A stretch of 64,000 bases of DNA from Cytophagaceae bacterium (GTDB taxonomy: Bacteria; Bacteroidota; Bacteroidia; Cytophagales; Cyclobacteriaceae): NCBI GenBank assembly GCA_006969745.1, contig CP030886.1, positions 868,001 through 932,000 of the forward strand, given 5' to 3'. The notes beneath the pieces were generated by a model. The model saw only the letters and a list, made by a program, of their open reading frames with translations. It did not search any database and was not told the DNA's origin. Every line of letters begins with the position of its first letter. The first letter of the stretch is position 1. The translations under genes and the position numbers were made by a program. Positions 1 to 9,080 of this stretch are shown here, in pieces.

Positions 1-478
1 TTTTGGTGGTATAAGTATGCCACACAGAATCTATTTTCTTGTCTATCCGAACCTTTACCCCGGTCTCCTCTTCAACTTCCCGAATGGCACATTCTTCAAT
101 ACTCTCCCCTTTGTCTAGCTTTCCTTTTGGGATGTCCCAAACCTTACGCCTGTAGATCATGAGCAACTTTCCTTCCTTCTCCACAATTCCTCCTCCAGCT
201 TCTATTACTTTGAATTTACTTTTAATGTAATTGATTAGTTCCCTTTTCTCCCGGGAGGAAATAAATATCGAGTGAACTTTCTTGAGCTTCTTATCAGTCA
301 TCAGCTTGAGTAAGCTATCAATTTGTTCAAAAGAAGCATTCATTATCAAAACATCATCGACAAGTACTTCCGGAACAATTCCCTCAAACTCTCTCACTAC
401 CAAGCCGTAAGCCCGATTCATGTTTATCTTCCTTTCAGAGAGAATGTAGACAGGGATATCATTGATAAATATTTTCAT
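1..478 (-). CDS. NUDIX hydrolase, 3' end cut by window edge
   Basis: The minus strand is open from an ATG at 478 to base 1 (159 codons, no stop), so the C-terminus lies outside the window. A NUDIX box is readable: GKLDKGE, then REVEEETG about seven residues later, fitting Gx5Ex7REUxEExGU, the Mg-binding signature of enzymes that cleave nucleoside diphosphates linked to another group. The roughly 85 residues before it (starting MKIFINDIP) resemble the N-terminal extension seen on many Bacteroidota NUDIX proteins. The gene is divergent from pyrE across a 201-bp gap, a pairing I recall from other Bacteroidota. The substrate is unknown. An internal ATG at 343 would skip the N-terminal part and is less likely. 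Confidence 0.85.
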   Translation of the reverse strand, partial: MKIFINDIPVYILSERKINMNRAYGLVVREFEGIVPEVLVDDVLIMNASFEQIDSLLKLMTDKKLKKVHSIFISSREKRELINYIKSKFKVIEAGGGIVEKEGKLLMIYRRKVWDIPKGKLDKGESIEECAIREVEEETGVKVRIDKKIDSVWHTYTTK

Positions 479-664
479 CTAAATGCTCTAAACGGATGCG
501 CCAATATGCCTTTTTATCAATGGTGTATTAGAATAAACCACATTCATCTCTTTTGGTTGGTACCAAATCGAATTCATTAATAGATTCGATCGTGAAGGCA
601 AGTAAATAATAAATTAAAAACGAAACAAGCCTTCTATATTATTGATAGGTAATACAGGACTTAT

Positions 665-673
665 TTATTTTGC
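665..673 (+). promoter_or_regulatory. Possible -7 box of pyrE
   Basis: TTATTTTGC sits 6 bases before the pyrE ATG. It differs from the Bacteroidota -7 consensus TAnnTTTG at one base and has the same position as better boxes upstream of guaA, the helicase, mtaB and the aminotransferase in this window. No clear -33 element was seen. Confidence 0.35.
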
Positions 674-679
674 AGCCTC

Positions 680-1330
680 ATGAGTATCAAAATATACAAC
701 CCACAACTAGCCGCTGAAATAGCTGCTGATTTGTTAAAAATTGGAGCCATCAAGCTTAATCCGCAAGAACCATTTACCTGGGCTTCTGGCTGGAAATCTC
801 CGATTTATTGTGACAATAGGCTGAGTCTCTCCTATCCGGACGTACGATCTAAAATCAAAACTGCCTTAGGTCTTGCCGTTTCTAATTCTTTCAATGGTGT
901 AGATGTAATTGCAGGTGTAGCAACAGCAGGAATTCCACAGGGTGCTTTGGTGGCGGAAGAATTGGGGCTCCCCTTCATCTATGTTCGTTCCAAATCAAAG
1001 GGGCACGGTCTTCAAAATATGATAGAGGGTAAGATTGAAAAAGGTCAGCGAGTGTTACTAGTAGAAGATTTAGTCTCAACAGGTGGGAGCTCACTTGCAG
1101 CGGCGGATGCCCTTAAAGAGGCTGGAGCGGATGTTGCAGGCATGGTTGCTATTTTCACCTACGGTTTCCAGATTTCAGAAGATAATTTTAAAAATAAAGG
1201 CGTTGACCTGGTTGTGCTTAGCGACTACCATCATTTATTAGATCATGCACAAGATGAGCGCATGTTTGAAAACGACGTTTTAAAAACCCTTAAAGAATGG
1301 CGAAACGATCCCGGGAATTGGGGGAAATAA
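680..1330 (+). CDS. pyrE: Orotate phosphoribosyltransferase
   Basis: This 216-residue cytosolic enzyme makes orotidine 5'-monophosphate from orotate and PRPP in UMP synthesis. The type I phosphoribosyltransferase PRPP loop is plain at residues 125-137 (VLLVEDLVSTGGS), and the N-terminal WASGWKSPIYCDNR segment is typical of PyrE. Length matches the family. The ATG at 680 gives the expected N-terminus. It is a single gene, divergent from the NUDIX gene; no other pyrimidine gene is in the window, and no attenuator was seen upstream. Confidence 0.96.
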   Translation: MSIKIYNPQLAAEIAADLLKIGAIKLNPQEPFTWASGWKSPIYCDNRLSLSYPDVRSKIKTALGLAVSNSFNGVDVIAGVATAGIPQGALVAEELGLPFIYVRSKSKGHGLQNMIEGKIEKGQRVLLVEDLVSTGGSSLAAADALKEAGADVAGMVAIFTYGFQISEDNFKNKGVDLVVLSDYHHLLDHAQDERMFENDVLKTLKEWRNDPGNWGK

Positions 1331-1409
1331 TTTTTCAACATTCTTTATCTCGAATTGAGATGAGTAAATGATTTCTTAGGTAGTTTAGTATGCACTTACA
1401 CATAGTGCC

Positions 1410-2864
1410 ATGAAATCAAGAATATTATTTACCGTATTAATTGCATCGGTTTGCTTTTCAGCAAATACAATTATAGCTCCGGAAGAGGCATCATTGGATA
1501 AATTTCAGAATGCAAAAATTCCACTGGAATGGTTCACAGGAGACCAGCCGAAACTGCTGACTTCTATGGCTAATTCGATTGCAAAGCGCGAAGTACTAAG
1601 CGGGGATAGCCGAAACCTTACCGCTATTGTTGGTGGCTGGCATGCGCAGGCTGTAGGTCAATACAAAGATTACGTTTATGTGGCATTTAGTGATGGCGCC
1701 TTAACCAAAGCGGGCGTTTCTATTGGTTCTAAAGATCCGGTGGGAAAGCTTTGGATTTACAACACAAAAACTAAACAAAGTCAGCTCAAAGATCTTGAGA
1801 AAGGCTATCCTCATCCTTGCTCCATCCAGGTGACAGGAAAATACCTAACCATCGTTATTGAAGCAGAATACGGCCTTAGCCAGGCCGCTCTTGGCAATAA
1901 GCGTGAGGAACAGTCGATGGTCTTAATTTATGATTTGGAAAAGGATCCCAACTGTTCTGTAGAAGCAGGCAGAATTAATCAGGACAACACCAACAGCGGC
2001 GGAGCAGGATTGGCATACAATCCCCAAACTAAATGCTGGTATATGTTAGTAGATCAGGATTCAAAAGATGGTAAAGTGGTAGTATATAAAACTACCAACG
2101 CCAACCTGAACACATGGCAGAAAGAACCAATTGCAAAATATCGAAGATATGGATCCGGTGCAGGTCTAAACCTGCTTACTGCTTCCGATAACTCTATTTG
2201 GGGATTGTATTATGAAAATGCTGAGATAGAAAATCACAGCTTTTCAAATTATGACATCACAGAGGATAAAGTGAGATTGTTTAAAGTGATAAATCCTGAT
2301 GGAACACCAGTTTCAACACGCACGATATATGCTCAAACTGTTAATATCAGTACGCCACGAGTAAAAGGAGCAGGAGAATTACTTGCCAATCGACCAGGTA
2401 TGAGGTTTGGTGCCGGCATAAGGTATGAGAATGGAAACCTCGAACTTCTCACTTGCCAGCGAAATATGGACAAAAGTTTCAACATCGATCGCACACCACT
2501 TCTCGATGGTAAAAGAACACAAGCAGTATTTATGAATTTGGCCAAGGCCAAAGGAGAAATTTATCTTTCATCGTTATCAAACAAGGCTCAGAATCATAAT
2601 CTCAAAAAAAATCAATCTGAATCAGGAAGTATTGTCCTCACGCCTCCGGTGCGAGGAGATATGAATTTCTTTTCTAAGAAAAGTGTCTCGTCTTCCGGGT
2701 TTGGTGGTTTGAATAGCTTGAAAAAAGCAGCTGAATGGTCAGATGCTTTTGAAGCTCAATCGAGTGCGCCTCTTGTTCTCTTTTACCTTGAGGGATTATC
2801 AGACGTAAAAGGTCAAATGATAGAATATTTCCCAAGTAAGTCTTCAGATAATAAGTTGAAATAA
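1410..2864 (+). CDS. Exported protein of unknown function, 484 aa
   Basis: I do not recognise this family. Residues 1-19 form a signal peptide (MKSRILFTVLIASVCFSAN), so it should be exported. Recurrent blocks with a YVYVAFSDG or LWIYNTKT flavour (beta strands ending in aromatic residues, then polar turns) suggest a beta-propeller-like fold, but no repeat signature is firm. The last 80 residues look less ordered and polar. It stands alone on the plus strand and its stop codon directly abuts the stop codon of the convergent TIGR02757 gene, with no base between. No catalytic motif was found. Confidence 0.8.
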   Translation: MKSRILFTVLIASVCFSANTIIAPEEASLDKFQNAKIPLEWFTGDQPKLLTSMANSIAKREVLSGDSRNLTAIVGGWHAQAVGQYKDYVYVAFSDGALTKAGVSIGSKDPVGKLWIYNTKTKQSQLKDLEKGYPHPCSIQVTGKYLTIVIEAEYGLSQAALGNKREEQSMVLIYDLEKDPNCSVEAGRINQDNTNSGGAGLAYNPQTKCWYMLVDQDSKDGKVVVYKTTNANLNTWQKEPIAKYRRYGSGAGLNLLTASDNSIWGLYYENAEIENHSFSNYDITEDKVRLFKVINPDGTPVSTRTIYAQTVNISTPRVKGAGELLANRPGMRFGAGIRYENGNLELLTCQRNMDKSFNIDRTPLLDGKRTQAVFMNLAKAKGEIYLSSLSNKAQNHNLKKNQSESGSIVLTPPVRGDMNFFSKKSVSSSGFGGLNSLKKAAEWSDAFEAQSSAPLVLFYLEGLSDVKGQMIEYFPSKSSDNKLK

Positions 2865-3629
2865 CTAAAACTTCTCATCTACTCCTAATCCAAAAAGGGC
2901 ATAGTCATATTTGACTGGATCGTCAGGATCGAGTCTGGATAGGTTTTCTGTCAGCTCCACTGCAGTTTGCCAATCTGTTTGCTTTCTCTCAATTAAACCA
3001 AGCTTTCTTGCCACTCTGTCTACATGAAGATCGCATGGACAAATGAGCTCACTTGTAGCTATTCTATTCCAAATGCCGAAATCAACTCCCTTTTCATCTT
3101 TGCGAACCATCCATCTTAAATACATATTGATACGCTTGCAAGCCGACTTTCTGGATGGATTAGGAATGTGCTTATACGTACGTCTCGGGTGATCGGGTAA
3201 CGAAAAAAACAAATTGAAAAAATAACTCAACCGAGCTTCCATCGATTGATCAGTACCATTCCCAAATGCTTCCTCCAATGAATCATGTCTTTGATAAAAC
3301 CATCGGAAGAAATGTAAAAAGTACAAAGCATCAGTACTATTAAAGGTTCGGTGCTTAAATCCTAAAAATGGCTTCAAGTCGCTCTCAGAATAATTAAGAA
3401 CAAATTGGTGTGGTTCGTTTTCCATCAATTCTAAGAATTCATGGCTCTTATTAATGATTGTTTTGCGCTGACCCCATGCAAATACAGCAGCTATAAATCC
3501 GGCGATTTCAATGTCCTGCTTTTTCGAATATTTATGTGGAATGCAAACAGGATCATTTGGAATAAAACCAGGTTGATTGTACTCCTCGACTTTTGCATCG
3601 AGAAAAGATTTCAGCTCTTTTCTATTCAC
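2865..3629 (-). CDS. TIGR02757/DUF2400 family protein
   Basis: The 254-residue protein matches what I know of the TIGR02757 family, a conserved bacterial group of unknown role: an N-terminal Lys/Tyr-rich segment, GFIAAVFAWGQR, and a C-terminal CPCDLHVDRVARKLGL block that recalls the end of helix-hairpin-helix DNA glycosylase domains. No signal peptide, so cytosolic. The start is a GTG whose bases overlap the stop of the upstream LysM gene (GTGA), a 4-base overlap that implies translational coupling. It is the last gene of a three-gene minus-strand operon. Its function is not established; a link to DNA or RNA repair is only suggested by fold resemblance. Confidence 0.88.
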   Translation of the reverse strand: MNRKELKSFLDAKVEEYNQPGFIPNDPVCIPHKYSKKQDIEIAGFIAAVFAWGQRKTIINKSHEFLELMENEPHQFVLNYSESDLKPFLGFKHRTFNSTDALYFLHFFRWFYQRHDSLEEAFGNGTDQSMEARLSYFFNLFFSLPDHPRRTYKHIPNPSRKSACKRINMYLRWMVRKDEKGVDFGIWNRIATSELICPCDLHVDRVARKLGLIERKQTDWQTAVELTENLSRLDPDDPVKYDYALFGLGVDEKF

Positions 3630-4648
3630 TGCTTGTTATATGAAACTTCTACTCGAGATTTGGAATCCAATATACCTAATTGATCGTAGGCCGGCTGAGA
3701 AAGTCTAAGCAGCAGATTCTTATTAAGTCCGGTATTCGGAAGCTTTCCAACCACTTTCACATGCACAATTTGATTATTCATCAAATTACGAACTTCAAGA
3801 TTTGTTCCAATCGGAAGACTCCTATGAAGGGCCAAAAATCGAGAAGTTTTCATTGATTGAATGACTGATGCCACGCCTTCTTCATAAATTCTTTCAAAAC
3901 CATTCTCATCTATCTGCGAACGCTTATTCTTTTTCGGCTCGTTGATCGATACCCCCTGGACTTCCTGCGCTGACTTATAAAAGAGTTGTTGTCCTATCTT
4001 CAAATAATCAGATTCTAGACTATTCCAGATTTTAAGACTGTCTATTCCGACACCAATCTTTCGAGCTATTGTTGATAAAGTTTCGCCGGTTTGAACCAAG
4101 TATTTTTCAAAACTTGCAAATGGATCTTCCTCAACAGCTGTGCTATCCTCCCCTACCGTCTCTATGACCTCTGAAGGCTTTTCTTCTTCTGGCAGTGGAA
4201 CTTCTGCTTCTTTTTTAAGCTTGAGTCGCATGCCCGGAGAAATATTATTATCCGGAAGATTATTCCATCTTCTTAAGTCCTTTAGTTTTAAGTCATACTT
4301 TTTTGAAATGCTGTATAGCGTCTCACCCAGTTCAACCATATGAATATCCGGATCGGACGAGATATCAGATGTGCTCACAATTACCGCTTTCTGCGGGTTT
4401 TCATCCTCAACAAGCACGTAAATCACCTGACCTATTTCTATTCTATTGTCGACAATTTGATTGTGCTTGATAATGCCGATAACAGACCCTCCATATCGTT
4501 TTGCGATGGAATAAATCGTCTCTTCCTCCTCTACCTCATGCACGATAAACAGTCCTTCTTCACGCTGTTCAGCTCGAAGACTATCGAGAGGACTTGCCAA
4601 TGAAGTAAGTACGATCATGAAACTACCCAGTATAAACACAAACTTCAT
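3626..4648 (-). CDS. Exported triple-LysM protein with RlpA-like C-terminus
   Basis: A signal peptide (residues 1-19) is followed by three LysM peptidoglycan-binding modules at about 33-81, 101-146 and 181-225, each with the GETLYSIAKKY-type start and a GQxL-type end. Residues about 265-340 resemble the double-psi beta-barrel of RlpA (LPIGTNLEVRNLMN, then a KVVGKLP segment). It probably acts in the periplasm on or near the cell wall, possibly in cell separation or glycan processing; enzyme activity is not shown, and the DPBB Asp and His residues are not clear. It overlaps the upstream gene by 26 bases and the downstream gene by 4, so the three are almost certainly co-translated. Confidence 0.88.
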   Translation of the reverse strand: MKFVFILGSFMIVLTSLASPLDSLRAEQREEGLFIVHEVEEEETIYSIAKRYGGSVIGIIKHNQIVDNRIEIGQVIYVLVEDENPQKAVIVSTSDISSDPDIHMVELGETLYSISKKYDLKLKDLRRWNNLPDNNISPGMRLKLKKEAEVPLPEEEKPSEVIETVGEDSTAVEEDPFASFEKYLVQTGETLSTIARKIGVGIDSLKIWNSLESDYLKIGQQLFYKSAQEVQGVSINEPKKNKRSQIDENGFERIYEEGVASVIQSMKTSRFLALHRSLPIGTNLEVRNLMNNQIVHVKVVGKLPNTGLNKNLLLRLSQPAYDQLGILDSKSRVEVSYNKQ

Positions 4649-5252
4649 TTTGATCTTTTATAAATATTAAATGATCCTTGAATACAAAAAATGAGCCAGG
4701 TGAAAATCCCTTCATTTGCTTATCCTGACAAACTTTAAATTCCTTGTCTTCATTTCGCAGTAAAAGCAGGTACCTATCAAATTCATTACCAGAACGAAGA
4801 TAATAGCTGATTATGATTTTATCATTCCATTCTAAATATTCACAGGAAAGTGATAAATCCAACGAAAGAAACTTGGCCACTGTTTTGTGATACTCAGAAC
4901 CACTTTCGTAAATGTGAGGATGTTTGACCTTTTCACTGAACTCAGGGATTTTTTCTAATGAATTTCTAATATCCTCATCCCAGGATATGCTAAAATACTC
5001 GTGTTTGTTTGGGTCATTCTCATCTTGATATTCGATGAAATAGAGCAAATCATCCGCTGCACCAACTAGTTGCGTCCATTTTGAATGGTCTACCGATTTA
5101 GTTTGAAACTTTAATGTTGAAAGGTCAAGTCGTACCAGTTGTACATCATTGTTCTTTCTAATTTCCAGAAACATCATAGCCGTATTACTTTCTATTACCG
5201 AATTCCAAATGATGCCGTCGAACGATACGTATTTGATAGAATCTGCTACCAT
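4623..5252 (-). CDS. DUF4905-like protein
   Basis: This 209-residue protein has no signal peptide or membrane segment. Its N-terminus (YVSFDGIIWNSVIE) and alternating strand pattern with aromatic turns resemble the DUF4905 family of Bacteroidota, which looks like part of a beta-propeller; that assignment is from memory and moderate. It opens a tightly overlapping operon with the LysM protein and TIGR02757 genes. The sequence TTTATTTG, 4 bases upstream of the ATG, resembles a -7 promoter box. The role is unknown. Confidence 0.78.
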   Translation of the reverse strand: MVADSIKYVSFDGIIWNSVIESNTAMMFLEIRKNNDVQLVRLDLSTLKFQTKSVDHSKWTQLVGAADDLLYFIEYQDENDPNKHEYFSISWDEDIRNSLEKIPEFSEKVKHPHIYESGSEYHKTVAKFLSLDLSLSCEYLEWNDKIIISYYLRSGNEFDRYLLLLRNEDKEFKVCQDKQMKGFSPGSFFVFKDHLIFIKDQNEVCVYTG

Positions 5253-5353
5253 GGATCAAATAAATTTAATCATCGTTCAATTTTAGGATAACTTTAGCAA
5301 GCGAACGACTGTTTCAAAGTTGAAGGTTTTGTAATGACTTTTAGCCATTAAAT

Positions 5354-6691
5354 ATGAGAAAACTATTTTCACTTCTAGGACTATTATTCACATTGACTTT
5401 GATTGGTCAGGAGAATGAGAAATCATTGGTACTTCATCTAAAGATCAGTGACGTCATCGATCCCCGTACCAATCGCTATTCCGAACTTGGGTTGGAAAAG
5501 GCAAAAGAGCTGGATGCCGACTATGTGATCCTGGAACTTGATACTTATGGCGGTGCGCTCAATGATGCTGACGATATCCGAACCCGTATTTTAAATTTCG
5601 ATCGACCCATATATACCTTCATAAACAAAGATGCAGCGTCTGCCGGCGCACTTATCTCGATTGCATGTGATAGCATCTATATGGCGCCCGGTTCTAGCAT
5701 CGGGGCAGCTACTGTCGTTACCCAAGATGGAGCTGCCGCTCCGGACAAATACCAATCGTATATGAGGTCAATCATGCGCTCCACAGCTGAAGCAAAGGGG
5801 CGAAATCCGCGGATGGCTGAAGCGATGGTAGACGAAGACATTGATCTGGACAGCATCGCTACTGAAGGAAAAATACTTACGCTATCTACATCAGAGGCTA
5901 TAAAATATGGTTTTTGTGAGGCAGAGGTTAGTGGTATAGAGGAAATAATGAAGCGCTCAGGCGTTGACGATTATGAGATTACAGAATTCAAGCTGGGAGC
6001 TACCGAAAAAATCATTTCATTATTCTTAAATCCATTTGTGAGTGGCATTCTAATCTTAATCATTGTGGGTGGGATCTACTTTGAACTACAAACTCCGGGA
6101 GTTGGATTTCCGATCCTGGCATCAATCATAGCGATCATCTTGTACTTTGTACCAAACTACCTCAATGGACTGGCAGAAAACTGGGAAATTTTAATGTTCG
6201 TAGTGGGAATCATACTTATAGCTTTAGAAGTTTTTGTGATACCTGGATTCGGTGTTGCAGGAGTTCTTGGTTTAATCTGCACAATCGGTTCGCTTGTTTT
6301 GGTTATGCTCAATAACGATATGTTCGATTTCTCTTTTGTAGGTGGAGATCAACTATTCATTTCATTCGCAACTGTAATTGCAGGATTGCTTGGAGCTATA
6401 ATCGTAATGTTTTTCGGAGGTGCGAGGCTGCTTAATAGCAATGTATTTAAGCGTATAGCTCTTCAGGACGTCCAGGATACCGAACAAGGTTACACTTCAA
6501 CTTTCTACAAAGAAAAATCGATGATTGGGCTTAAAGGTAAAACGTATACAAGGTTGAGGCCCAGTGGAAAAATTGAAGTCGATGGAGTAATCTTTGATGC
6601 ATTTACCAGGGGCAATTTTATAGATGAAGGCGTGGAAATCGAAATCATTTCTGATGAGGGCACTAGCTTGAAAGTAAAAGAAGTGAAATGA
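5354..6691 (+). CDS. NfeD-family membrane serine protease (ClpP class)
   Basis: This is a full-length NfeD protein of 445 residues: signal peptide (1-19), a ClpP/crotonase-fold protease domain (about 25-215), a cluster of four or more membrane helices (about 225-360), and a C-terminal OB-like NfeD domain (about 380-445). The nucleophile is probably S96 in KDAASAGA, with K132 a likely general base by comparison with the archaeal PH1510 protease. Such proteases are usually paired with a stomatin-like (SPFH) gene and cleave membrane proteins; no SPFH gene is nearby here. Its TGA overlaps the ATG of a 58-residue membrane protein, so the two are probably coupled. Confidence 0.93.
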   Translation: MRKLFSLLGLLFTLTLIGQENEKSLVLHLKISDVIDPRTNRYSELGLEKAKELDADYVILELDTYGGALNDADDIRTRILNFDRPIYTFINKDAASAGALISIACDSIYMAPGSSIGAATVVTQDGAAAPDKYQSYMRSIMRSTAEAKGRNPRMAEAMVDEDIDLDSIATEGKILTLSTSEAIKYGFCEAEVSGIEEIMKRSGVDDYEITEFKLGATEKIISLFLNPFVSGILILIIVGGIYFELQTPGVGFPILASIIAIILYFVPNYLNGLAENWEILMFVVGIILIALEVFVIPGFGVAGVLGLICTIGSLVLVMLNNDMFDFSFVGGDQLFISFATVIAGLLGAIIVMFFGGARLLNSNVFKRIALQDVQDTEQGYTSTFYKEKSMIGLKGKTYTRLRPSGKIEVDGVIFDAFTRGNFIDEGVEIEIISDEGTSLKVKEVK

Positions 6692-6864
6692 AATTTTATC
6701 CCACCGCAATCTGGATTTTTACCATTCTGGCCTTTGTCTTTCTTTTCTTCTCGTTGAGAACAGAATCTAATCAAATCCTTTATAGCTTTATCGCATTGGG
6801 ATTGTGGGGAGTGGCATTTTTACTCAACAAGTTTAAACCCGGTGAAAAAGAGAAGGAAAAATAA
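6688..6864 (+). CDS. 58-aa two-helix membrane protein
   Basis: Read directly from the sequence: ATG at 6688 (overlapping the NfeD stop as ATGA) to TAA at 6862-6864. The product has two hydrophobic helices (about residues 7-22 and 31-45) and a charged tail, PGEKEKEK. Its last 23 bases overlap the GTG start of the DUF3667 gene in another frame. Overlap at both ends and a clean two-helix pattern argue it is real although short. No family is recognised; it may accompany NfeD or the DUF3667 protein in the membrane. Confidence 0.72.
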   Translation: MKFYPTAIWIFTILAFVFLFFSLRTESNQILYSFIALGLWGVAFLLNKFKPGEKEKEK

Positions 6865-7807
6865 GTCGTGTCTCAATTGCGGCGAGCTACTTAACCAAAA
6901 ACATAATTATTGTCCAAACTGCGGTCAGGAAAACACCAACCACCAGGTGAGTCTTGGGCTTTTGATGCGAGAGGTTACATCTAATTTTCTTTCGCTTGAT
7001 TCTAGGTTTGCGCACACGTTTAAGCCATTTCTGATACAACCCGGCAAAATCACAAATGCTTTTATTGAAGGAAAGAGGGTGTATTATGCCAATCCCATCA
7101 GGTGGTATCTGGTCATTAGCATTTTTCACTTCTTTTTCATGGCAAAAATGTTTGAGCCAACTGTAAAAGATAAGAAGCAGCGGGGTTTTGGAGGTGATAC
7201 CGAATTATCAGAAGCCAAATTTGATAGCTTATACAACCTGCCCGACACTGCCCATACAGGATGGCCGCTCTCTGAGCCGCGCCAAAAGATGGTTACTCAT
7301 CTGATAGAAACTACAAATCTGGATGCAGAAGGAATAATCGATTCCTTGAATATCAAGTCCGAATCGTGGGCAAATGAGTTTGTGGTTAATAAAATCGTGA
7401 AGATTAACCAGGAGACTACAGCTTCAATCAACGAATATTTACTTAGACAAATCCCGCTTATTATCTTCTTTATCCTTCCTGTTTATGCATTTTTGCTTAA
7501 GCTGTTTTTTTGGAGAAAGGGGTTATATATCACTCATTTGATACATTCCATTCACCTGCATTCCTTTTTGTTTTTTCTCTTGGGTTGGACGTGGGTTTTT
7601 TCATTGCTTATAGAAGATTTTGAAGATTACGGAATCTTTATTTCGATGATTCTGACATTTATTTATGCAGTTATCAGCTTCAAAAAAGTCTATGGAATTA
7701 AAATTAGGTGGAGCATTTTCCGAGCCTCAATGATTGGCTTCCTATACACCTTTGCTGTTTCTTTCGCACTGTTAATTGGTGTTCTTATTTCCCTTGCTCT
7801 GATTTAA
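6842..7807 (+). CDS. DUF3667 zinc-ribbon membrane protein
   Basis: The 321-residue product begins with two CxxC pairs (CLNCG and CPNCGQEN), a zinc ribbon, followed by a conserved segment with TFKPFLIQPGKIT and FIEGKRVYYANPIRWY, then several membrane helices (about 97-112 and four helices from 210 to 320). This is the layout of DUF3667, a family common in Bacteroidota with no known role. The start is GTG at 6842, inside the preceding small gene. The 3' end runs 23 bases past the end of the convergent hemL gene, so the two coding regions overlap tail to tail. Confidence 0.9.
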   Translation: MKKRRKNKSCLNCGELLNQKHNYCPNCGQENTNHQVSLGLLMREVTSNFLSLDSRFAHTFKPFLIQPGKITNAFIEGKRVYYANPIRWYLVISIFHFFFMAKMFEPTVKDKKQRGFGGDTELSEAKFDSLYNLPDTAHTGWPLSEPRQKMVTHLIETTNLDAEGIIDSLNIKSESWANEFVVNKIVKINQETTASINEYLLRQIPLIIFFILPVYAFLLKLFFWRKGLYITHLIHSIHLHSFLFFLLGWTWVFSLLIEDFEDYGIFISMILTFIYAVISFKKVYGIKIRWSIFRASMIGFLYTFAVSFALLIGVLISLALI

Positions 7808-9080
7808 GAAAATCTTCGAATGCAGCCACTATCAGTCGAATTTCCTCTTCTCCAATGCTATTGGAAATAAATAATGATTCAAATTGAGAAGGTGCGAGAT
7901 ACACGCCTGCATTTAGCATATGACGGAAATATTTACCAAACAATTCCGTATTACAAGACTTTGCTGATTCAAAATCAGTCACTTTTTGATCAGTAAAGAA
8001 AAGACTGAACATACTGCCGATTTGATTCATCGTGTAATTACACTTATGCTTTTTAAGTGCTTTTTCGTATCCACTCCTGATCTTCTTAGTGGACTTTTCA
8101 ATGTTTGCATAAACCTCAGGATGGTCATTTAGGTAGCTCAGCTGTGCAAATCCTGCCGCCATCGCTACCGGGTTTCCTGACAAGGTGCCTGCTTGATAAA
8201 CAGGTCCCTGTGGTGAAACAAAATCCATGACATCTCCTCTTCCTCCGTAGGCACCCACAGGCATTCCTGCTCCTATTATTTTTCCTAATGTGGTAAGATC
8301 CGGCTTAACTCCATAAACTTCCTGAGCTCCTCCTCTTGCTAAACGGAAACCGGTCATCACTTCATCAAAAATCAACAGAATCCCGTCCTGATCACAAACG
8401 GAGCGTAGGCCTTCCAGAAAGCCCGTTTCCGGTAACACACAACCCATATTTCCCGCTACAGGCTCAACAATAATTGCTGCAATTTCTCCTTGATTTGATG
8501 CAACTACTTCCTTCACTTTATCGAGATCATTGAAAGGTGCCAAGAGCGTATCCTGAGCAGTTCCCTTTGTGACTCCAGGGCTATCTGGTTCGCCCATAGT
8601 CATTGCTCCACTTCCTGCCGCAATTAAAAATGAGTCGCCATGCCCGTGGTAGCAGCCTTCAAACTTTAGGACTTTGTCTCGTTTGGTAAACCCTCTGGCC
8701 AAACGGATTGCTGACATGGTAGCCTCGGTGCCGGAGTTTACCATACGTACTTTTTCAATCGAAGGAACCATTTCGGTAATCAACTCGGCCAGCTCAACTT
8801 CCATTCTGCTTGGTGCACCAAAGGATGGTGATCCAATTACCGCCTTAAAAATTGCCTCTTCAATTAATTTATTGGCATGCCCAAGAATCATCGGTCCCCA
8901 GCTATTGATCAAATCAATGTATGAATTTCCATCCTCATCATACATGAATGCGCCTTCAGCCTTTGCAAAAAAAATGGGGTCACCCCCCACTGCTTTAAAT
9001 GCACGAACTGGTGAATTAACGCCACCGGGAATGTAGTCTTTAGCCCGGTCAAAAAGTTCTTTACTTGTTGCTATCTTCAT
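7785..9080 (-). CDS. hemL: Glutamate-1-semialdehyde 2,1-aminomutase
   Basis: HemL converts glutamate-1-semialdehyde to 5-aminolevulinate in the C5 route of heme synthesis. The sequence shows IPGGVNSPVRAF near the N-terminus, YHGHGDS, FDEVMTGFR, and the PLP-binding lysine K267 in TTLGKIIGAGMPVG. I take the ATG at 9080 (MKIATSKELF) because it gives the usual N-terminus; an upstream ATG at 9092 adds four residues. The start lies 20 bases inside the end of the upstream exported TPR protein gene, so it is probably co-transcribed with it. No other heme gene is in the window. Confidence 0.96.
   Translation of the reverse strand: MKIATSKELFDRAKDYIPGGVNSPVRAFKAVGGDPIFFAKAEGAFMYDEDGNSYIDLINSWGPMILGHANKLIEEAIFKAVIGSPSFGAPSRMEVELAELITEMVPSIEKVRMVNSGTEATMSAIRLARGFTKRDKVLKFEGCYHGHGDSFLIAAGSGAMTMGEPDSPGVTKGTAQDTLLAPFNDLDKVKEVVASNQGEIAAIIVEPVAGNMGCVLPETGFLEGLRSVCDQDGILLIFDEVMTGFRLARGGAQEVYGVKPDLTTLGKIIGAGMPVGAYGGRGDVMDFVSPQGPVYQAGTLSGNPVAMAAGFAQLSYLNDHPEVYANIEKSTKKIRSGYEKALKKHKCNYTMNQIGSMFSLFFTDQKVTDFESAKSCNTELFGKYFRHMLNAGVYLAPSQFESLFISNSIGEEEIRLIVAAFEDFLKSEQGK

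Noticed and set aside
323..580. An 85-codon plus-strand frame near the left edge
   Set aside because: It overlaps the minus-strand NUDIX frame whose motif is unmistakable; the plus frame has no family features.
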